Source: JBPOFY01 sp049889815 (GTDB lineage: Bacteria; Verrucomicrobiota; Verrucomicrobiia; Opitutales; Coraliomargaritaceae). Taken from it: a stretch of 64,000 bases of DNA. Position numbers and translations under genes: made by a program. Below are positions 55,859 to 64,000 of the stretch, one piece after another (position 1 is the stretch's first letter; every line of letters starts with the position of its first letter). The stretch spans positions 4,182 through 68,181 of the forward strand of contig JBMHCR010000008.1 of assembly GCA_049889815.1 (NCBI GenBank), read 5' to 3'. Under the pieces are notes generated by a model. That model had not been told where the DNA came from. It ran no database searches and saw nothing but the letters and a program-made list of their open reading frames with translations.

Positions 55859-56932
55859 ATGGCCGCTAAAGCACAAATTCAAAAGACAGAACGCAACCCT
55901 GAAGCTGACCGCAAGAACCTTGATTTAGCAATTTCTGGTATCAACAAGCAATTTGGTCCTGGAGCATTGATGCGCCTTGGGGAGGCGACTAAAATGGAGA
56001 TCGACGTCATTTCGACGGGTTCCATTGCGATTGATCTAGCGTTAGGAGTTGGTGGCCTACCGCGCGGGCGGATCTGCGAAATCTATGGTCCTGAGAGTTC
56101 CGGTAAGACGACTTTTTGTTTGAGCGTCATCGCCCAAGCGCAGAAGGAAGGCGGCAACGCAGTCTTTATTGATGTAGAGCACGCTCTCGACCCAAGATAT
56201 GCAAAAGTCGTTGGTGTTGATCTAGATAACCTCATGGTATCCCAGCCTGAAAGTGGTGAGGATGCGCTCAACATCACAGAAACACTGATTCGCTCCGGCG
56301 CGGTGGACGTGATCGTGGTCGACTCAGTCGCAGCGCTGGTATCCAAAAACGAGCTTGATGGACAAATGGGTGACACTACCGTTGGTCTACAGGCGCGTAT
56401 GATGAGTCAGGCAATGCGCCGTCTCACCGCAGCGATCAGCAAAACGCAATGTGTGGTGCTTTTTACGAATCAGATTCGTGAGAAGATCGGGGTGATGTTT
56501 GGTAGCCCAGAGACCCAGCCTGGTGGTCGCGCTTTGAAATTCTTCTCTTCCGTTCGTATGGACATCCGTCGGACCGGTCAAATCAAGGAGTCTTCAGGTA
56601 AGGTTGTTGGTAATCGCACACGTATCAAGGTGGTTAAAAACAAGGTCGCACCGCCGTTCACCGAATCGGAGTTCGATATCATGTACAATGAGGGGATTTC
56701 CCACTCCGGCTCCCTCGTGGACCTCGGCGTGGAGCATAAGATCCTTGAGAAAAAGGGTTCGTGGATCTCCTACAAGGGTGAGATGATTGGTCAGGGTCGT
56801 GAGGCTGCGAAGACTGCGATTCAAGAAGATAGCAAACTTGCGGATGAATTGACTCAGTTGATCATGAACAAGGTGCGCCCTAAGGGAGGCGACTCGATCA
56901 CAGGCACGAGTGGCGAAGAATCCGAAGATTGA
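55859..56932 (+). CDS. recA: Recombinase RecA
   Basis: RecA forms the strand-exchange filament and triggers LexA self-cleavage. The 357-residue protein has Walker A GPESSGKTT (about 75-83), VFIDVEHALDP, VIVVDSVAAL, loop L2 region FTNQIREKIGVMFGSPETQPGG split across about 205-226, and VKNKVAPPF. Length is normal. I see no recognisable SOS box in the short upstream gap. A terminator follows. Confidence 0.98.
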   Translation: MAAKAQIQKTERNPEADRKNLDLAISGINKQFGPGALMRLGEATKMEIDVISTGSIAIDLALGVGGLPRGRICEIYGPESSGKTTFCLSVIAQAQKEGGNAVFIDVEHALDPRYAKVVGVDLDNLMVSQPESGEDALNITETLIRSGAVDVIVVDSVAALVSKNELDGQMGDTTVGLQARMMSQAMRRLTAAISKTQCVVLFTNQIREKIGVMFGSPETQPGGRALKFFSSVRMDIRRTGQIKESSGKVVGNRTRIKVVKNKVAPPFTESEFDIMYNEGISHSGSLVDLGVEHKILEKKGSWISYKGEMIGQGREAAKTAIQEDSKLADELTQLIMNKVRPKGGDSITGTSGEESED

Positions 56933-57011
56933 GTTTTTAGGTGAATGCTTAGCTTTTAAATTCGACCATCTTTGAGTCCCCCACCCCATCGATTTTCCTT
57001 TATTCGATTCT

Positions 57012-57040
57012 AGAGCACCTTCAGGTGCTCTTTTTATTTT
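57012..57040 (+). terminator. recA: Rho-independent terminator of recA
   Basis: AGAGCACC (57012-57019) pairs with GGTGCTCT (57024-57031) around TTCA and is followed by TTTTATTTT. Confidence 0.92.
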
Positions 57041-57111
57041 GCTAGTCATAGGCAATCAGAGAGATGTGCACTTGACGCTGCGCATGATTTCGCGACTTTA
57101 GCCAATTCTCT

Positions 57112-58470
57112 ATGCCTGCCACTGATACCATAGTCGCTTTATCTACACCGGTAGGTGAATCCGCAATTGCTGTGATTCGCCTGAGCGGTCCGGCGTGTCC
57201 CGCGCTAGCACAAACGATTCTACAACGCTCAAAACCACTGAAGGCACGCCACGCACATTTTGGTAACTATATGAATACCAACGGTATGCGATTAGACGAT
57301 TGCGTATTTACTTTGTTTGAAGAGGGAAAGTCTTTTACGGGTGAGTCGATGCTGGAGATTGCTCCACACGGCAACCCATTGATCGTGCAAAAGATTCTCG
57401 AGGATCTGATGGCTCGCGGTTGCCGTCCTGCCGAGCCAGGTGAATTTACGCGGACGGGCTTCTTGAATGGCAAGATGGACCTTAGTCAGGCAGAGGCGAT
57501 ATCCGATCTCATTCGTGCTCGGTCCGACCGTAGCATTGAAGTCGCTCAACGCCAGTTGCATGGCTCCGTGGGTCGCAAAATGAGTGAACTCACGGATTGC
57601 CTTTTGTCGGTTATGGCTCATCTGGAGGCCTATATTGATTTTCCTGAGGAGGATTTGCCCGATGAAAATCAAGAGGGCCCTGCTAAGGAGCTGCGTAAAT
57701 TGATCAACGAGATCAACGAATTGATTGAAACGCAGCATTACACTGCTCTGCTCCATGAGGGTGTCAAGACGCTGATTGTGGGTGAACCAAACGTAGGAAA
57801 AAGTAGTTTGATCAACGTACTTACTGGTGCTGAGAGGTCGATAGTTAGTGAGATTCCGGGTACTACACGTGATTACGTTTCTGCATTTGTGATGCTTGGT
57901 CCTTGGCGTATTGAAATTTTGGATACAGCGGGTCTGCACGAAGCTGGCGACGCCATTGAGCAGCTCGGGATCAACCATACGATTGAGCAGGCCGAGACCG
58001 CAGATTTTTTTCTGCTGGTGCTGGATGTATCGAGTGAGTCCCCTACCCTACCCGATGCATTGCTTGCAAGAATGACTGCCGAGAATACGATCGTGGTTGA
58101 GAACAAAACCGATTTACAATTTCAGCGTTCACACGCGGGCTTTCTGCCGGACTTTAAGCATGTTCCATTATCACTTTTGGAGCGTTCGGGTGTGGATTTG
58201 TTGCGTTCCACGTGGTTGAGGGCAATAGATGCTAGCTTTAGCCAAACCAATACCGATGGTGTTGTGGTCAATGCGAGACACGCAGCCGCCTTATCGGATG
58301 CACGCGATGCTTTGGAGCTGGCGTCCACGAAGTTTAGCGATTTGGAGCTCACGGAGCTGGTCGCTGCTGATTTGCGCGATGCTGTGGAGTTTATCGGCCG
58401 CGTGGTTGGCAAGGTCGATAATGAACGCATGCTGGATAGCCTGTTTAATCAATTTTGTATCGGTAAATGA
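57112..58470 (+). CDS. mnmE: tRNA modification GTPase MnmE
   Basis: MnmE works with MnmG to install the carboxymethylaminomethyl group on wobble uridine of tRNAs. The 452 residues have the folate-binding N-terminal domain (MPATDTIVALSTPVGESAIA), a helical domain, the inserted G domain with P-loop GEPNVGKSSLIN and DTAGLHE, and the C-terminal CIGK whose cysteine is characteristic. It overlaps mnmG by 4 nt (ATGA). Confidence 0.97.
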   Translation: MPATDTIVALSTPVGESAIAVIRLSGPACPALAQTILQRSKPLKARHAHFGNYMNTNGMRLDDCVFTLFEEGKSFTGESMLEIAPHGNPLIVQKILEDLMARGCRPAEPGEFTRTGFLNGKMDLSQAEAISDLIRARSDRSIEVAQRQLHGSVGRKMSELTDCLLSVMAHLEAYIDFPEEDLPDENQEGPAKELRKLINEINELIETQHYTALLHEGVKTLIVGEPNVGKSSLINVLTGAERSIVSEIPGTTRDYVSAFVMLGPWRIEILDTAGLHEAGDAIEQLGINHTIEQAETADFFLLVLDVSSESPTLPDALLARMTAENTIVVENKTDLQFQRSHAGFLPDFKHVPLSLLERSGVDLLRSTWLRAIDASFSQTNTDGVVVNARHAAALSDARDALELASTKFSDLELTELVAADLRDAVEFIGRVVGKVDNERMLDSLFNQFCIGK

Positions 58471-60350
58471 GTGGGGGCTTAAAATACGGTAAGGATCAGC
58501 CCTATGATGTGATTGTCTGTGGAGCTGGGCACGCAGGATGCGAAGCTGCGTTGGCGGCATCACGGCTGGGGGCGGACACACTGATGCTGACTGGCAATCT
58601 GGATACCATAGCTCAGATGAGCTGTAATCCAGCCATTGGCGGCCAGGCTAAGGGTCACATGGTGCGTGAGATTGATGCTCTAGGCGGTGAAATGGCGATC
58701 AACACAGACACCACTGCTATACAGTTTCGTTTGCTGAATGCTTCGAAGGGCCCGGCAGTTCAAGCGCCACGCGCGCAGTGCGATAAGAAGGCGTATCAAT
58801 ACCGCATGAAGCACATACTCGAGCTCCAAGATAACCTCGATCTGTTCCAAGCAATGGTTCAGGGGTTGGTCTTCGAAGGTGACAAGGTGGTTGGCGTTCG
58901 CACCAATTTGGACATAGAGTTCTATGCTAAAACCGTAGTTGTCACTACGGGAACCTTCTTGCGCGGTCTGATGCATGTAGGAAAGAATAAGAACGAGGGC
59001 GGGCGCATGGGAGATTTTTCAGCGAAAGGGCTATCGGGTTCGTTTCTTGAGGCTGGGATCGAGTTGGAGCGCCTGAAGACCGGAACGCCAGCTCGAATCT
59101 TGGGCAGCAGCATCGATTTTACCGGTCTTGAGGAGCAGTTGGGTGATGCTGAGCCGACACTCTTCGCATTTTATGATACGCGCGGCGATGAGGATTTGTT
59201 CCACGTGGAACATTTTGGTCAGGAAAAGCTGGGATGGCTGCCTGGCGAAAAGCAGGTTTCCTGTTGGATGACCTATACGGGGGATAAAACACGACAGGTG
59301 GTCAAAGATAATCTGCATCTCTCTGCGATGTATTCGGGTGAGATTGAGGGCAGGGGTCCGCGTTACTGTCCGAGTATCGAAGACAAGTTTGTCCGCTTTG
59401 AGGATAAGGATCGTCACATGCTATTTCTAGAGCCGGAAGGGCGGAACACCAATGAGTGGTACATCAATGGATTGTCCACGAGTTTACCATTTGCGGCACA
59501 GCTGGAAATGCTACGCAGTATCGATGGCTTGGAGAATGTCCACATGCTGCGCCCTGCGTATGCGGTGGAGTATGATTTCGCGCCGCCCACACAGTTGTTT
59601 CCGACACTTGAATCCAAGAAGGTGGAGAACTTGTTTTTTGCGGGTCAGATCAATGGAACTTCAGGCTACGAAGAAGCTGCAGGGCAGGGCCTGATCGCAG
59701 GTGTGAACGCGGTACAAAAGCAGCGGGGAGGGGAGCCATTGGTGCTCAAGCGTCACGAGGCCTATCTCGGCGTGTTGATCGATGATTTGGTCACGAAGGG
59801 TACACAAGAGCCATACCGTATGTTTACCAGCCGTGCCGAGCATCGCTTGTTGTTCAATCATCCGAGTGCGGAGCTGCGCTTGTTGGAGCATGCAAAATCA
59901 ATGCAACTTATTGATGATCAACGACTTAAAAGGATAGACGCTAAGGCTAACTCAATCCATTCGTGGGTAGATCGCCTGGAAGTGGAGCGGACCAAGGGTG
60001 ATACCTATGCCTTGCATCTACGCCGTTCAAATTCGCAGGAAGACTTCCCTGATGAGCTTAAGGCGACACCAAAAGAAGTGCGTGACGAGGTGTATTATCG
60101 TGTGGTCTTCAAAGGCTATTTAGAGCGCGAACAGAAGCAGATCGAGAAGCTGCGGAACATTGACAAGGTGAAAGTGCCGGATGGCTTTGATTATTCAGCG
60201 GTCAAAGGCCTGCGTAGCGAGAGTGCTGAAAAACTGAGCAAGATCGCTCCGCGTACCTTGGGGCAGGCAAGTCGAATCAGTGGCGTGAATCCAGCGGATA
60301 TTAGTATTTTGATGGTTCATTTAGAGGCGAGTAGCCGGAAGAGGCGATAA
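58467..60350 (+). CDS. mnmG: tRNA uridine-5-carboxymethylaminomethyl modification enzyme MnmG
   Basis: The 627-residue FAD protein (GidA) is the partner of MnmE. It has the FAD motif CGAGHAGCEAALAASRLG near the N-terminus, the GIDA signature GPAVQAPRAQCDKKAYQ, the second signature NGTSGYEEAAGQGLIAG, and the C-terminal helical domain with SRAEHRLLFNHPSAELRL. Codons for LFHVEH form a parS-type palindrome. In many bacteria mnmG adjoins rsmG and parAB near the origin; here those are absent from its side. Confidence 0.97.
   Translation: MSGGLKYGKDQPYDVIVCGAGHAGCEAALAASRLGADTLMLTGNLDTIAQMSCNPAIGGQAKGHMVREIDALGGEMAINTDTTAIQFRLLNASKGPAVQAPRAQCDKKAYQYRMKHILELQDNLDLFQAMVQGLVFEGDKVVGVRTNLDIEFYAKTVVVTTGTFLRGLMHVGKNKNEGGRMGDFSAKGLSGSFLEAGIELERLKTGTPARILGSSIDFTGLEEQLGDAEPTLFAFYDTRGDEDLFHVEHFGQEKLGWLPGEKQVSCWMTYTGDKTRQVVKDNLHLSAMYSGEIEGRGPRYCPSIEDKFVRFEDKDRHMLFLEPEGRNTNEWYINGLSTSLPFAAQLEMLRSIDGLENVHMLRPAYAVEYDFAPPTQLFPTLESKKVENLFFAGQINGTSGYEEAAGQGLIAGVNAVQKQRGGEPLVLKRHEAYLGVLIDDLVTKGTQEPYRMFTSRAEHRLLFNHPSAELRLLEHAKSMQLIDDQRLKRIDAKANSIHSWVDRLEVERTKGDTYALHLRRSNSQEDFPDELKATPKEVRDEVYYRVVFKGYLEREQKQIEKLRNIDKVKVPDGFDYSAVKGLRSESAEKLSKIAPRTLGQASRISGVNPADISILMVHLEASSRKRR
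59197..59212. promoter_or_regulatory. parS: parS-type centromere site inside mnmG
   Basis: TGTTCCACGTGGAACA is a perfect 16-bp palindrome that matches the ParB-binding consensus TGTTNCACGTGNAACA. It encodes part of LFHVEH in MnmG. No second copy is seen in this window, and parA/parB are not present. Confidence 0.8.
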
Positions 60351-60612
60351 GCGCTTCGAGCGGTGTCCCGATTGCCCGTAGGCCCCTGTCGTGTCTCACG
60401 CTTAGAGGCTATTCAAGGTGCTCCTCTCGACAAATGCGCCAATACAGTTACACCCATGTGTCATCGGCGTGAAAAATGCCCAGCCTGAAGGATTTGCTTG
60501 TATAAACTGTTGACGATTTAGGCGGTTTACCGCGGATATTCGGTGACTTTCGTTAAGTTTGTGACAATTTGTTCGGCGATTGATCCGATCTTCACTATTG
60601 AATTCCAAAAAA
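60351..60612. other. 262-bp gap upstream of the PhoB-type regulator
   Basis: No gene is seen. GTGAC occurs twice, 22 bp apart, near 60543-60565 in front of the regulator, which might be part of a Pho-box-like site, but the match is too poor to call. Confidence 0.3.
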
Positions 60613-61314
60613 ATGAGCTCTTCCAAAGTTGAACGTATCCTGGTCCTTGATGATGAGCCGGATGTCACAGAACTCCTACAGTACAAATTGGAGCAGGCTG
60701 GTTATCGTGTGGATGTGCTGAACGACCCGCTTTCCTTTATCGCTCGTGTGCGTGAGTTCGAGCCCGACTTGATGATTCTGGACATTATGATGCCGGAATT
60801 GAATGGTCTGCAGCTCTGTCGCATCGCGCGCGCGGATCCTGCCATGAAGGGGATCCCAATTATTTTCCTGACTGCTAAGGGAGAAGCCGAAGATCGGGTA
60901 GCCGGCTTAGAAACAGGTGCCGATGACTATGTGTCTAAGCCCTTCAATACCAAAGAGTTGTTGCTGCGAGTTGCGAATGTTTTGAATCGTAATACACGCA
61001 CTGCAGAACCGGAAGGCCAAAAGCGTATTCAGATCGCGGGTGTTTTGATCGATGAGGATATTCACCAGCTGCGCGTGGACGACAAAGAAGTTGTTTTGAC
61101 CGCTACAGAATTTCGACTTCTCAAGTTATTGATGGAGCGAAAGGGGCGAGTGCAGTCTCGTGAACACCTTTTGGTCAATGTCTGGCACTACGATACTGAT
61201 ATTGAAACACGCACTGTTGACACCCACGTCCGGCGTGTTCGAGAAAAATTGGGTCCTTATGCACATTTGATTGAGACTATCCGCGGTGTAGGTTACCGTG
61301 CGGTCGATATCTAA
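60613..61314 (+). CDS. PhoB-type response regulator
   Basis: The 233-residue protein has a receiver domain (acid pair near 13-14, phospho-acceptor Asp57, Lys109) and an OmpR/PhoB winged helix (about 130-232: LTATEFRLLKLLMERKGRV; ETRTVDTHVRRVREKLG). With the PAS-containing kinase downstream it fits PhoB-PhoR, the phosphate-starvation pair, but other OmpR-type systems look alike and no pst or phoU genes are here. The stop overlaps the kinase start (TAATG). Start: ATG at 60613; an upstream TTG in frame is less likely. Confidence 0.9.
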   Translation: MSSSKVERILVLDDEPDVTELLQYKLEQAGYRVDVLNDPLSFIARVREFEPDLMILDIMMPELNGLQLCRIARADPAMKGIPIIFLTAKGEAEDRVAGLETGADDYVSKPFNTKELLLRVANVLNRNTRTAEPEGQKRIQIAGVLIDEDIHQLRVDDKEVVLTATEFRLLKLLMERKGRVQSREHLLVNVWHYDTDIETRTVDTHVRRVREKLGPYAHLIETIRGVGYRAVDI

Positions 61315-62627
61315 TGTACTGGTTGACGATCATTCTTTTGGTGGCGACGATTTGGTCGTTGTTACATATATTCCGAACTCGCCGGCTCATTCGTGAGTTA
61401 GCGGAGTCGGTTCGCGCAGGTCGTTCTATGCTGGCGGAGTTATCACCAGCCACGATTCGTTGGCATGGCGTGAAAGAGCTGATCGACGAGACCAATGGTA
61501 TGGTAGAGCGGCACAAGTCTTCAGCGAAACAGAATGTTGGCTACACGAATCAGATCGAGCTCATGCTGCGATCGGTTAAGGAAGCGGTCGTGATTTTCAA
61601 TGCCGATAGGGTGATTGAATATGCAAATCAAGCAGCTGAGATTTTGTTGAACAACGGTGAATCGATGCAAAATTTACGTGTCGACTCTACGATGCGATCC
61701 TTGTCGCTGCTGGAATATTTGCAAAATGAAGCAGAAGAATCCCAGATTAGTGACAGCCAGATTCGCATTGAGAGAGACGGTAAGGTTCTCTGGTTTGAGG
61801 CTTCCTGTAATGAGGTTCGCAGTATCGAGAACCCGCGCAAAATGTCGTCATTGCTGGTGTTGCACGATATCACGCGCCTCAAAAGCCTAGAAGTCATGCG
61901 TCGAGAGTTCGTCGCTAACGTATCTCATGAGTTGCGCACGCCGCTTACGATCATCAAGGGCTTTGCGGAGACCTTGGTTGATGATCACAGGTCGCTTCCT
62001 GTTGAGCTACGGGCGCGTTATCTAGAGAAGTTGCAAAACAACGCCGAGCGCTTGCACCTATTGGTGGAAGACTTGCTCACACTTTCGCGTTTGGAGTCGA
62101 AGACCGAGGAGTTTGAGCCAATGGTGCAATCGCTGCAACCATTGCTCGCGGAGGTTAAAGAAGACTATCAATCCCGTCTCGACTCTGGCCAGGAGATTGT
62201 TCTGAGTTGCCCTGAAGCACTGCCAGAGGCAGCGTTTGAGCGCTTTCGGATCCATCAGGTCTTGGATAATCTCGTATCGAATGTCTTTCGCTACGCACCC
62301 CAGTTTACCAAGTTAGACCTCAGTTTAGCGTACGATTCGACCGCGCATGCCTTGGTGTGTTCGGTTGAGGATGATGGACCTGGTATTCCTGAGGAAGATT
62401 TGGAGCACTTATTTGAGCGTTTTTATCGAGTCGATAAGGGGCGCTCCCAAGAACGAGGTGGCACGGGACTTGGATTGAGCATCGTTAAACACATTATTCA
62501 AACTCATGGCGGTGAAGTTTTTGCGGATAGTAGACTGGGGGAGTGGACCAAGATGAGTTTCACTCTGCCTTGTGTGCCCGCTGCTAAAGAAGCGGAGCTT
62601 TTTAAGCAGCAGGGCTGGATTGTGTAA
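61314..62627 (+). CDS. PhoR-type sensor histidine kinase
   Basis: The 437-residue kinase has one N-terminal membrane helix (about 2-20), a linker, a PAS domain (about 85-190), the HisKA H-box with His205 (VANVSHELRTPL) and an HATPase domain (DNLVSNVFRYAP; DDGPGIPEEDLEHLFERFYR; GTGLGLSIV). The lack of a periplasmic sensing domain is as in PhoR, which senses through PstSCAB-PhoU. It ends with a short hydrophobic tail. trmB follows after 41 bp. Confidence 0.92.
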   Translation: MYWLTIILLVATIWSLLHIFRTRRLIRELAESVRAGRSMLAELSPATIRWHGVKELIDETNGMVERHKSSAKQNVGYTNQIELMLRSVKEAVVIFNADRVIEYANQAAEILLNNGESMQNLRVDSTMRSLSLLEYLQNEAEESQISDSQIRIERDGKVLWFEASCNEVRSIENPRKMSSLLVLHDITRLKSLEVMRREFVANVSHELRTPLTIIKGFAETLVDDHRSLPVELRARYLEKLQNNAERLHLLVEDLLTLSRLESKTEEFEPMVQSLQPLLAEVKEDYQSRLDSGQEIVLSCPEALPEAAFERFRIHQVLDNLVSNVFRYAPQFTKLDLSLAYDSTAHALVCSVEDDGPGIPEEDLEHLFERFYRVDKGRSQERGGTGLGLSIVKHIIQTHGGEVFADSRLGEWTKMSFTLPCVPAAKEAELFKQQGWIV

Positions 62628-62668
62628 CTGGCTTGACCCTACAAGCAGGGCATGCTGAAAAATCGGCG

Positions 62669-63268
62669 ATGACGGAAATTACCGAAGCACATGCACGTGA
62701 ACTTGCAAAGCAGGCCGCCCGCAAAAAAGAGTTGAAGTCCCTGGTCGAGGCGGACTTGCGGGGTGCCGAAACGATTCTGTTTGAAGCAGGTTGTGGGCAC
62801 GGGCACTGGCTCGCGGACTATGCACAAGAAAACCAAGGCACCACTTGCGTCGGCATCGACCTGATATCATGGCGCATTCGTAAGGGTTTGGACAAAAAGG
62901 AGAAGAGGGGACTTCATAATCTTCATTTTTATAAAGCAGAGCTCGGGGAGTTTCTGGAAGTGCTTTCGGAGCGGATTCGTTTCGAACGCACGGTGCTATT
63001 GTTTCCCGATCCTTGGCCAAAGGCGAAACATCATCGGCGCCGCATGGTGCAGCCTGGATTTCTCGATGAGGTTGCCAAACGCACCGATTCCGGCGGCACT
63101 TTTTGCTTCCGCTCGGATGATCGCCCGTATTTCGATTGGACGATTGAGCATCTTGAGGAACACCCGCAGTGGCGGATCGATGACTCGATTGAATGGCCCT
63201 ACGAGAGCGAGACCTATTTCCAAAGTTTGATGGACGAGTATCACTCTGTGGTCGCCCGACGCGTCTGA
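62669..63268 (+). CDS. trmB: tRNA (guanine46-N7)-methyltransferase
   Basis: TrmB methylates G46 in the variable loop of tRNAs. The 199-residue protein has the SAM site FEAGCGHGHWLADYA, VGIDLISWRIRKGL, and the family signature VLLFPDPWPKAKHHRRRM. It then has SGGTFCFRSDDRPYFDW and ends in ESETYFQSLMDEYHSV. Start ATG at 62669; a TTG further up is in frame but lacks family sequence. Confidence 0.94.
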   Translation: MTEITEAHARELAKQAARKKELKSLVEADLRGAETILFEAGCGHGHWLADYAQENQGTTCVGIDLISWRIRKGLDKKEKRGLHNLHFYKAELGEFLEVLSERIRFERTVLLFPDPWPKAKHHRRRMVQPGFLDEVAKRTDSGGTFCFRSDDRPYFDWTIEHLEEHPQWRIDDSIEWPYESETYFQSLMDEYHSVVARRV

Positions 63269-63275
63269 GTCGCCA

Positions 63276-63506
63276 CTAAAGTATATCCAGCCAAACGATC
63301 AGAAGCATCTGTGTGATGAGTGCGAAACCGAGTAGGGCGTAGACAAAGAGCATGAAAGAATCGGTTGCGAATTTTCGCTCACCTGATTTTCCACGGGGTG
63401 CCTTGGGTTGAGACGAGGGTGGGGGAGTCTTCGGCAGGATGCTGCTGCCGGAGTTGCGATCCCGTAGGTGCGTGATGCGGTCGGTGAGATTGGTGAGTTC
63501 AGCCAT
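63276..63506 (-). CDS. Small single-helix membrane protein of unknown function
   Basis: The 76-residue product has a polar, proline-rich N-terminus (LPKTPPPSSQPKAPRGK) and one C-terminal membrane helix (about 52-73), so it may be tail-anchored. No family is recognised. It is convergent with trmB, 7 bp apart, and divergent from the ATP synthase operon. Confidence 0.65.
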   Translation of the reverse strand: MAELTNLTDRITHLRDRNSGSSILPKTPPPSSQPKAPRGKSGERKFATDSFMLFVYALLGFALITQMLLIVWLDIL

Positions 63507-63660
63507 GCGAAGTGAGCAAAAAGTGGTTCGACTTTAACTATCGGGGTTTAGTTCTGGTTCCTGATTTTGATAGAGCGTATAAGAAAAACTAATCTTGGGC
63601 GTGGTTGCCGAAATCTAGTGTTGACGCGAATTGTTGTGGTCGACATCAACAGCGCTTTTC

Positions 63661-63676
63661 TGAGGTGTCAACCTCA
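63661..63676 (+). promoter_or_regulatory. Small hairpin before atpB
   Basis: TGAGGT (63661-63666) and ACCTCA (63671-63676) pair around GTCA, 25 bp before the atpB start. A possible -35 TTGACG lies at 63621-63626. It could be a leader hairpin, but the stem is short. Confidence 0.3.
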
Positions 63677-63701
63677 CCCTAAAACACTCTCCAAGTTCTT
63701 C

Positions 63702-64000
63702 GTGAACAAGCTACTACTACCAGTTCTTTTTTTTGCAGCTTCTTCTCCTGTACTTTGTGCAGCTGACGGCGTGAGCCCGTCTCCCTACAAGTTGAGTGAG
63801 CTTTTTGGTCTCCCACTGACCAACACAATTGTGACGACTTGGGCGATTTCGCTGCTTCTCATTTTGGTCGTTAAATTGAGCGTGGGCACACCGAAACTGA
63901 TCCCGAGCAAGGGGCAGGCTGTGATCGAGAATTTGATCGATGGACTCAAAGGTCTGCTCGAGCCGATTGTCGGTAAGAAGGCATTCCCGATGACATTCCC
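63702..64000 (+). CDS. atpB: ATP synthase F0 subunit a, 3' end cut by window
   Basis: The frame from GTG (63702-63704) is open to the window edge, giving 99 residues. A signal-peptide-like N-terminus (MNKLLLPVLFFAASSPVLCA) is followed by LFGLPLTNTIVTTWAISLLL, the first conserved helix of subunit a, and by GQAVIENLIDGLKGLLEPIV and AFPMTFP. The proton half-channel arginine lies outside. A cleaved N-terminal extension of this kind occurs in Bacteroidetes and Verrucomicrobia. It presumably leads the atp operon, a common origin-proximal locus. Confidence 0.88.
   Translation, partial: MNKLLLPVLFFAASSPVLCAADGVSPSPYKLSELFGLPLTNTIVTTWAISLLLILVVKLSVGTPKLIPSKGQAVIENLIDGLKGLLEPIVGKKAFPMTF

Noticed and set aside
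60540..60575. Pho box before the PhoB-type gene
   Set aside because: Two GTGAC words at 22-bp spacing do not match a known Pho-box consensus well enough.

Overview
The window is an ordinary, gene-dense chromosomal segment from a Gram-negative bacterium. LPS synthesis (KdsA), a TonB-dependent receptor, periplasmic proteases and lipid synthesis (PssA) all point to an outer membrane. A marine Verrucomicrobium of the Opitutae type (Coraliomargarita/Lentimonas-like) is the best guess. The guess rests on a eukaryotic-type HisA, an unlinked dnaN, a GxxExxY gene with its accompanying repeat, short hairpin repeats with a CAGACATTCCTG core, a rhodanese/MauE/DUF1573 cluster, and an ATP synthase subunit a with a signal peptide. 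This is inference from remembered family distributions, not a database result. I saw no rRNA, tRNA, CRISPR array, prophage or complete insertion sequence.

Layout. 1-3.6 kb: a GbsR/MarR-type regulator (cut by the window edge) with a strong palindrome upstream, Smr protein, PdxH, TrxB, TatD. 3.6-10.2 kb: a membrane-anchored protein of ten 32-residue repeats, KdsA, RsmD, a large M16 protease, small membrane proteins. 10.2-13.7 kb: membrane rhodanese - MauE-like - DUF1573 operon and an NtrC-type regulator. 13.9-19 kb: TonB receptor, HisA, FecR-domain protein, EamA transporter, peroxiredoxin. 19-27 kb: AcnB, STAS protein, ValS, an atypical SDR with a chalcone-isomerase-like protein. 27-31 kb: pyruvate dehydrogenase E1alpha-E1beta-E2 operon without E3. 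31-43.9 kb: Def, RsmG, ferredoxin, rhomboid protease, Prc, PrfA-PrmC, GxxExxY protein, HAD protein, HflKC, Gnd. 44-48 kb: DnaN, PssA and a RelE-like protein. 48-56 kb: OsmC-IspH-HspQ operon, MiaB, a dehydrogenase-like protein with a histone-H1-like tail, HAD phosphatase, Ogt. 56-64 kb: RecA, MnmE-MnmG, PhoB-PhoR-TrmB, and the start of the ATP synthase operon (AtpB, cut by the window end).

The most interesting reading is at the scale of the whole window. The + strand is C-rich on the left and G-rich on the right, whichever way the genes point. The change falls near 44-48 kb, around an AT-rich gap upstream of dnaN that holds several DnaA-box-like 9-mers. To its right lie mnmE-mnmG, with a perfect 16-bp parS-type palindrome inside mnmG, and the atp operon, the classic neighbours of a bacterial origin. 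I therefore propose that the window spans the replication origin and part of the centromere region. Other items worth checking are the SDR-H1-tail fusion protein, the N-terminally extended IspH, the eukaryotic-type HisA, and three families of short hairpin repeats in intergenic gaps.
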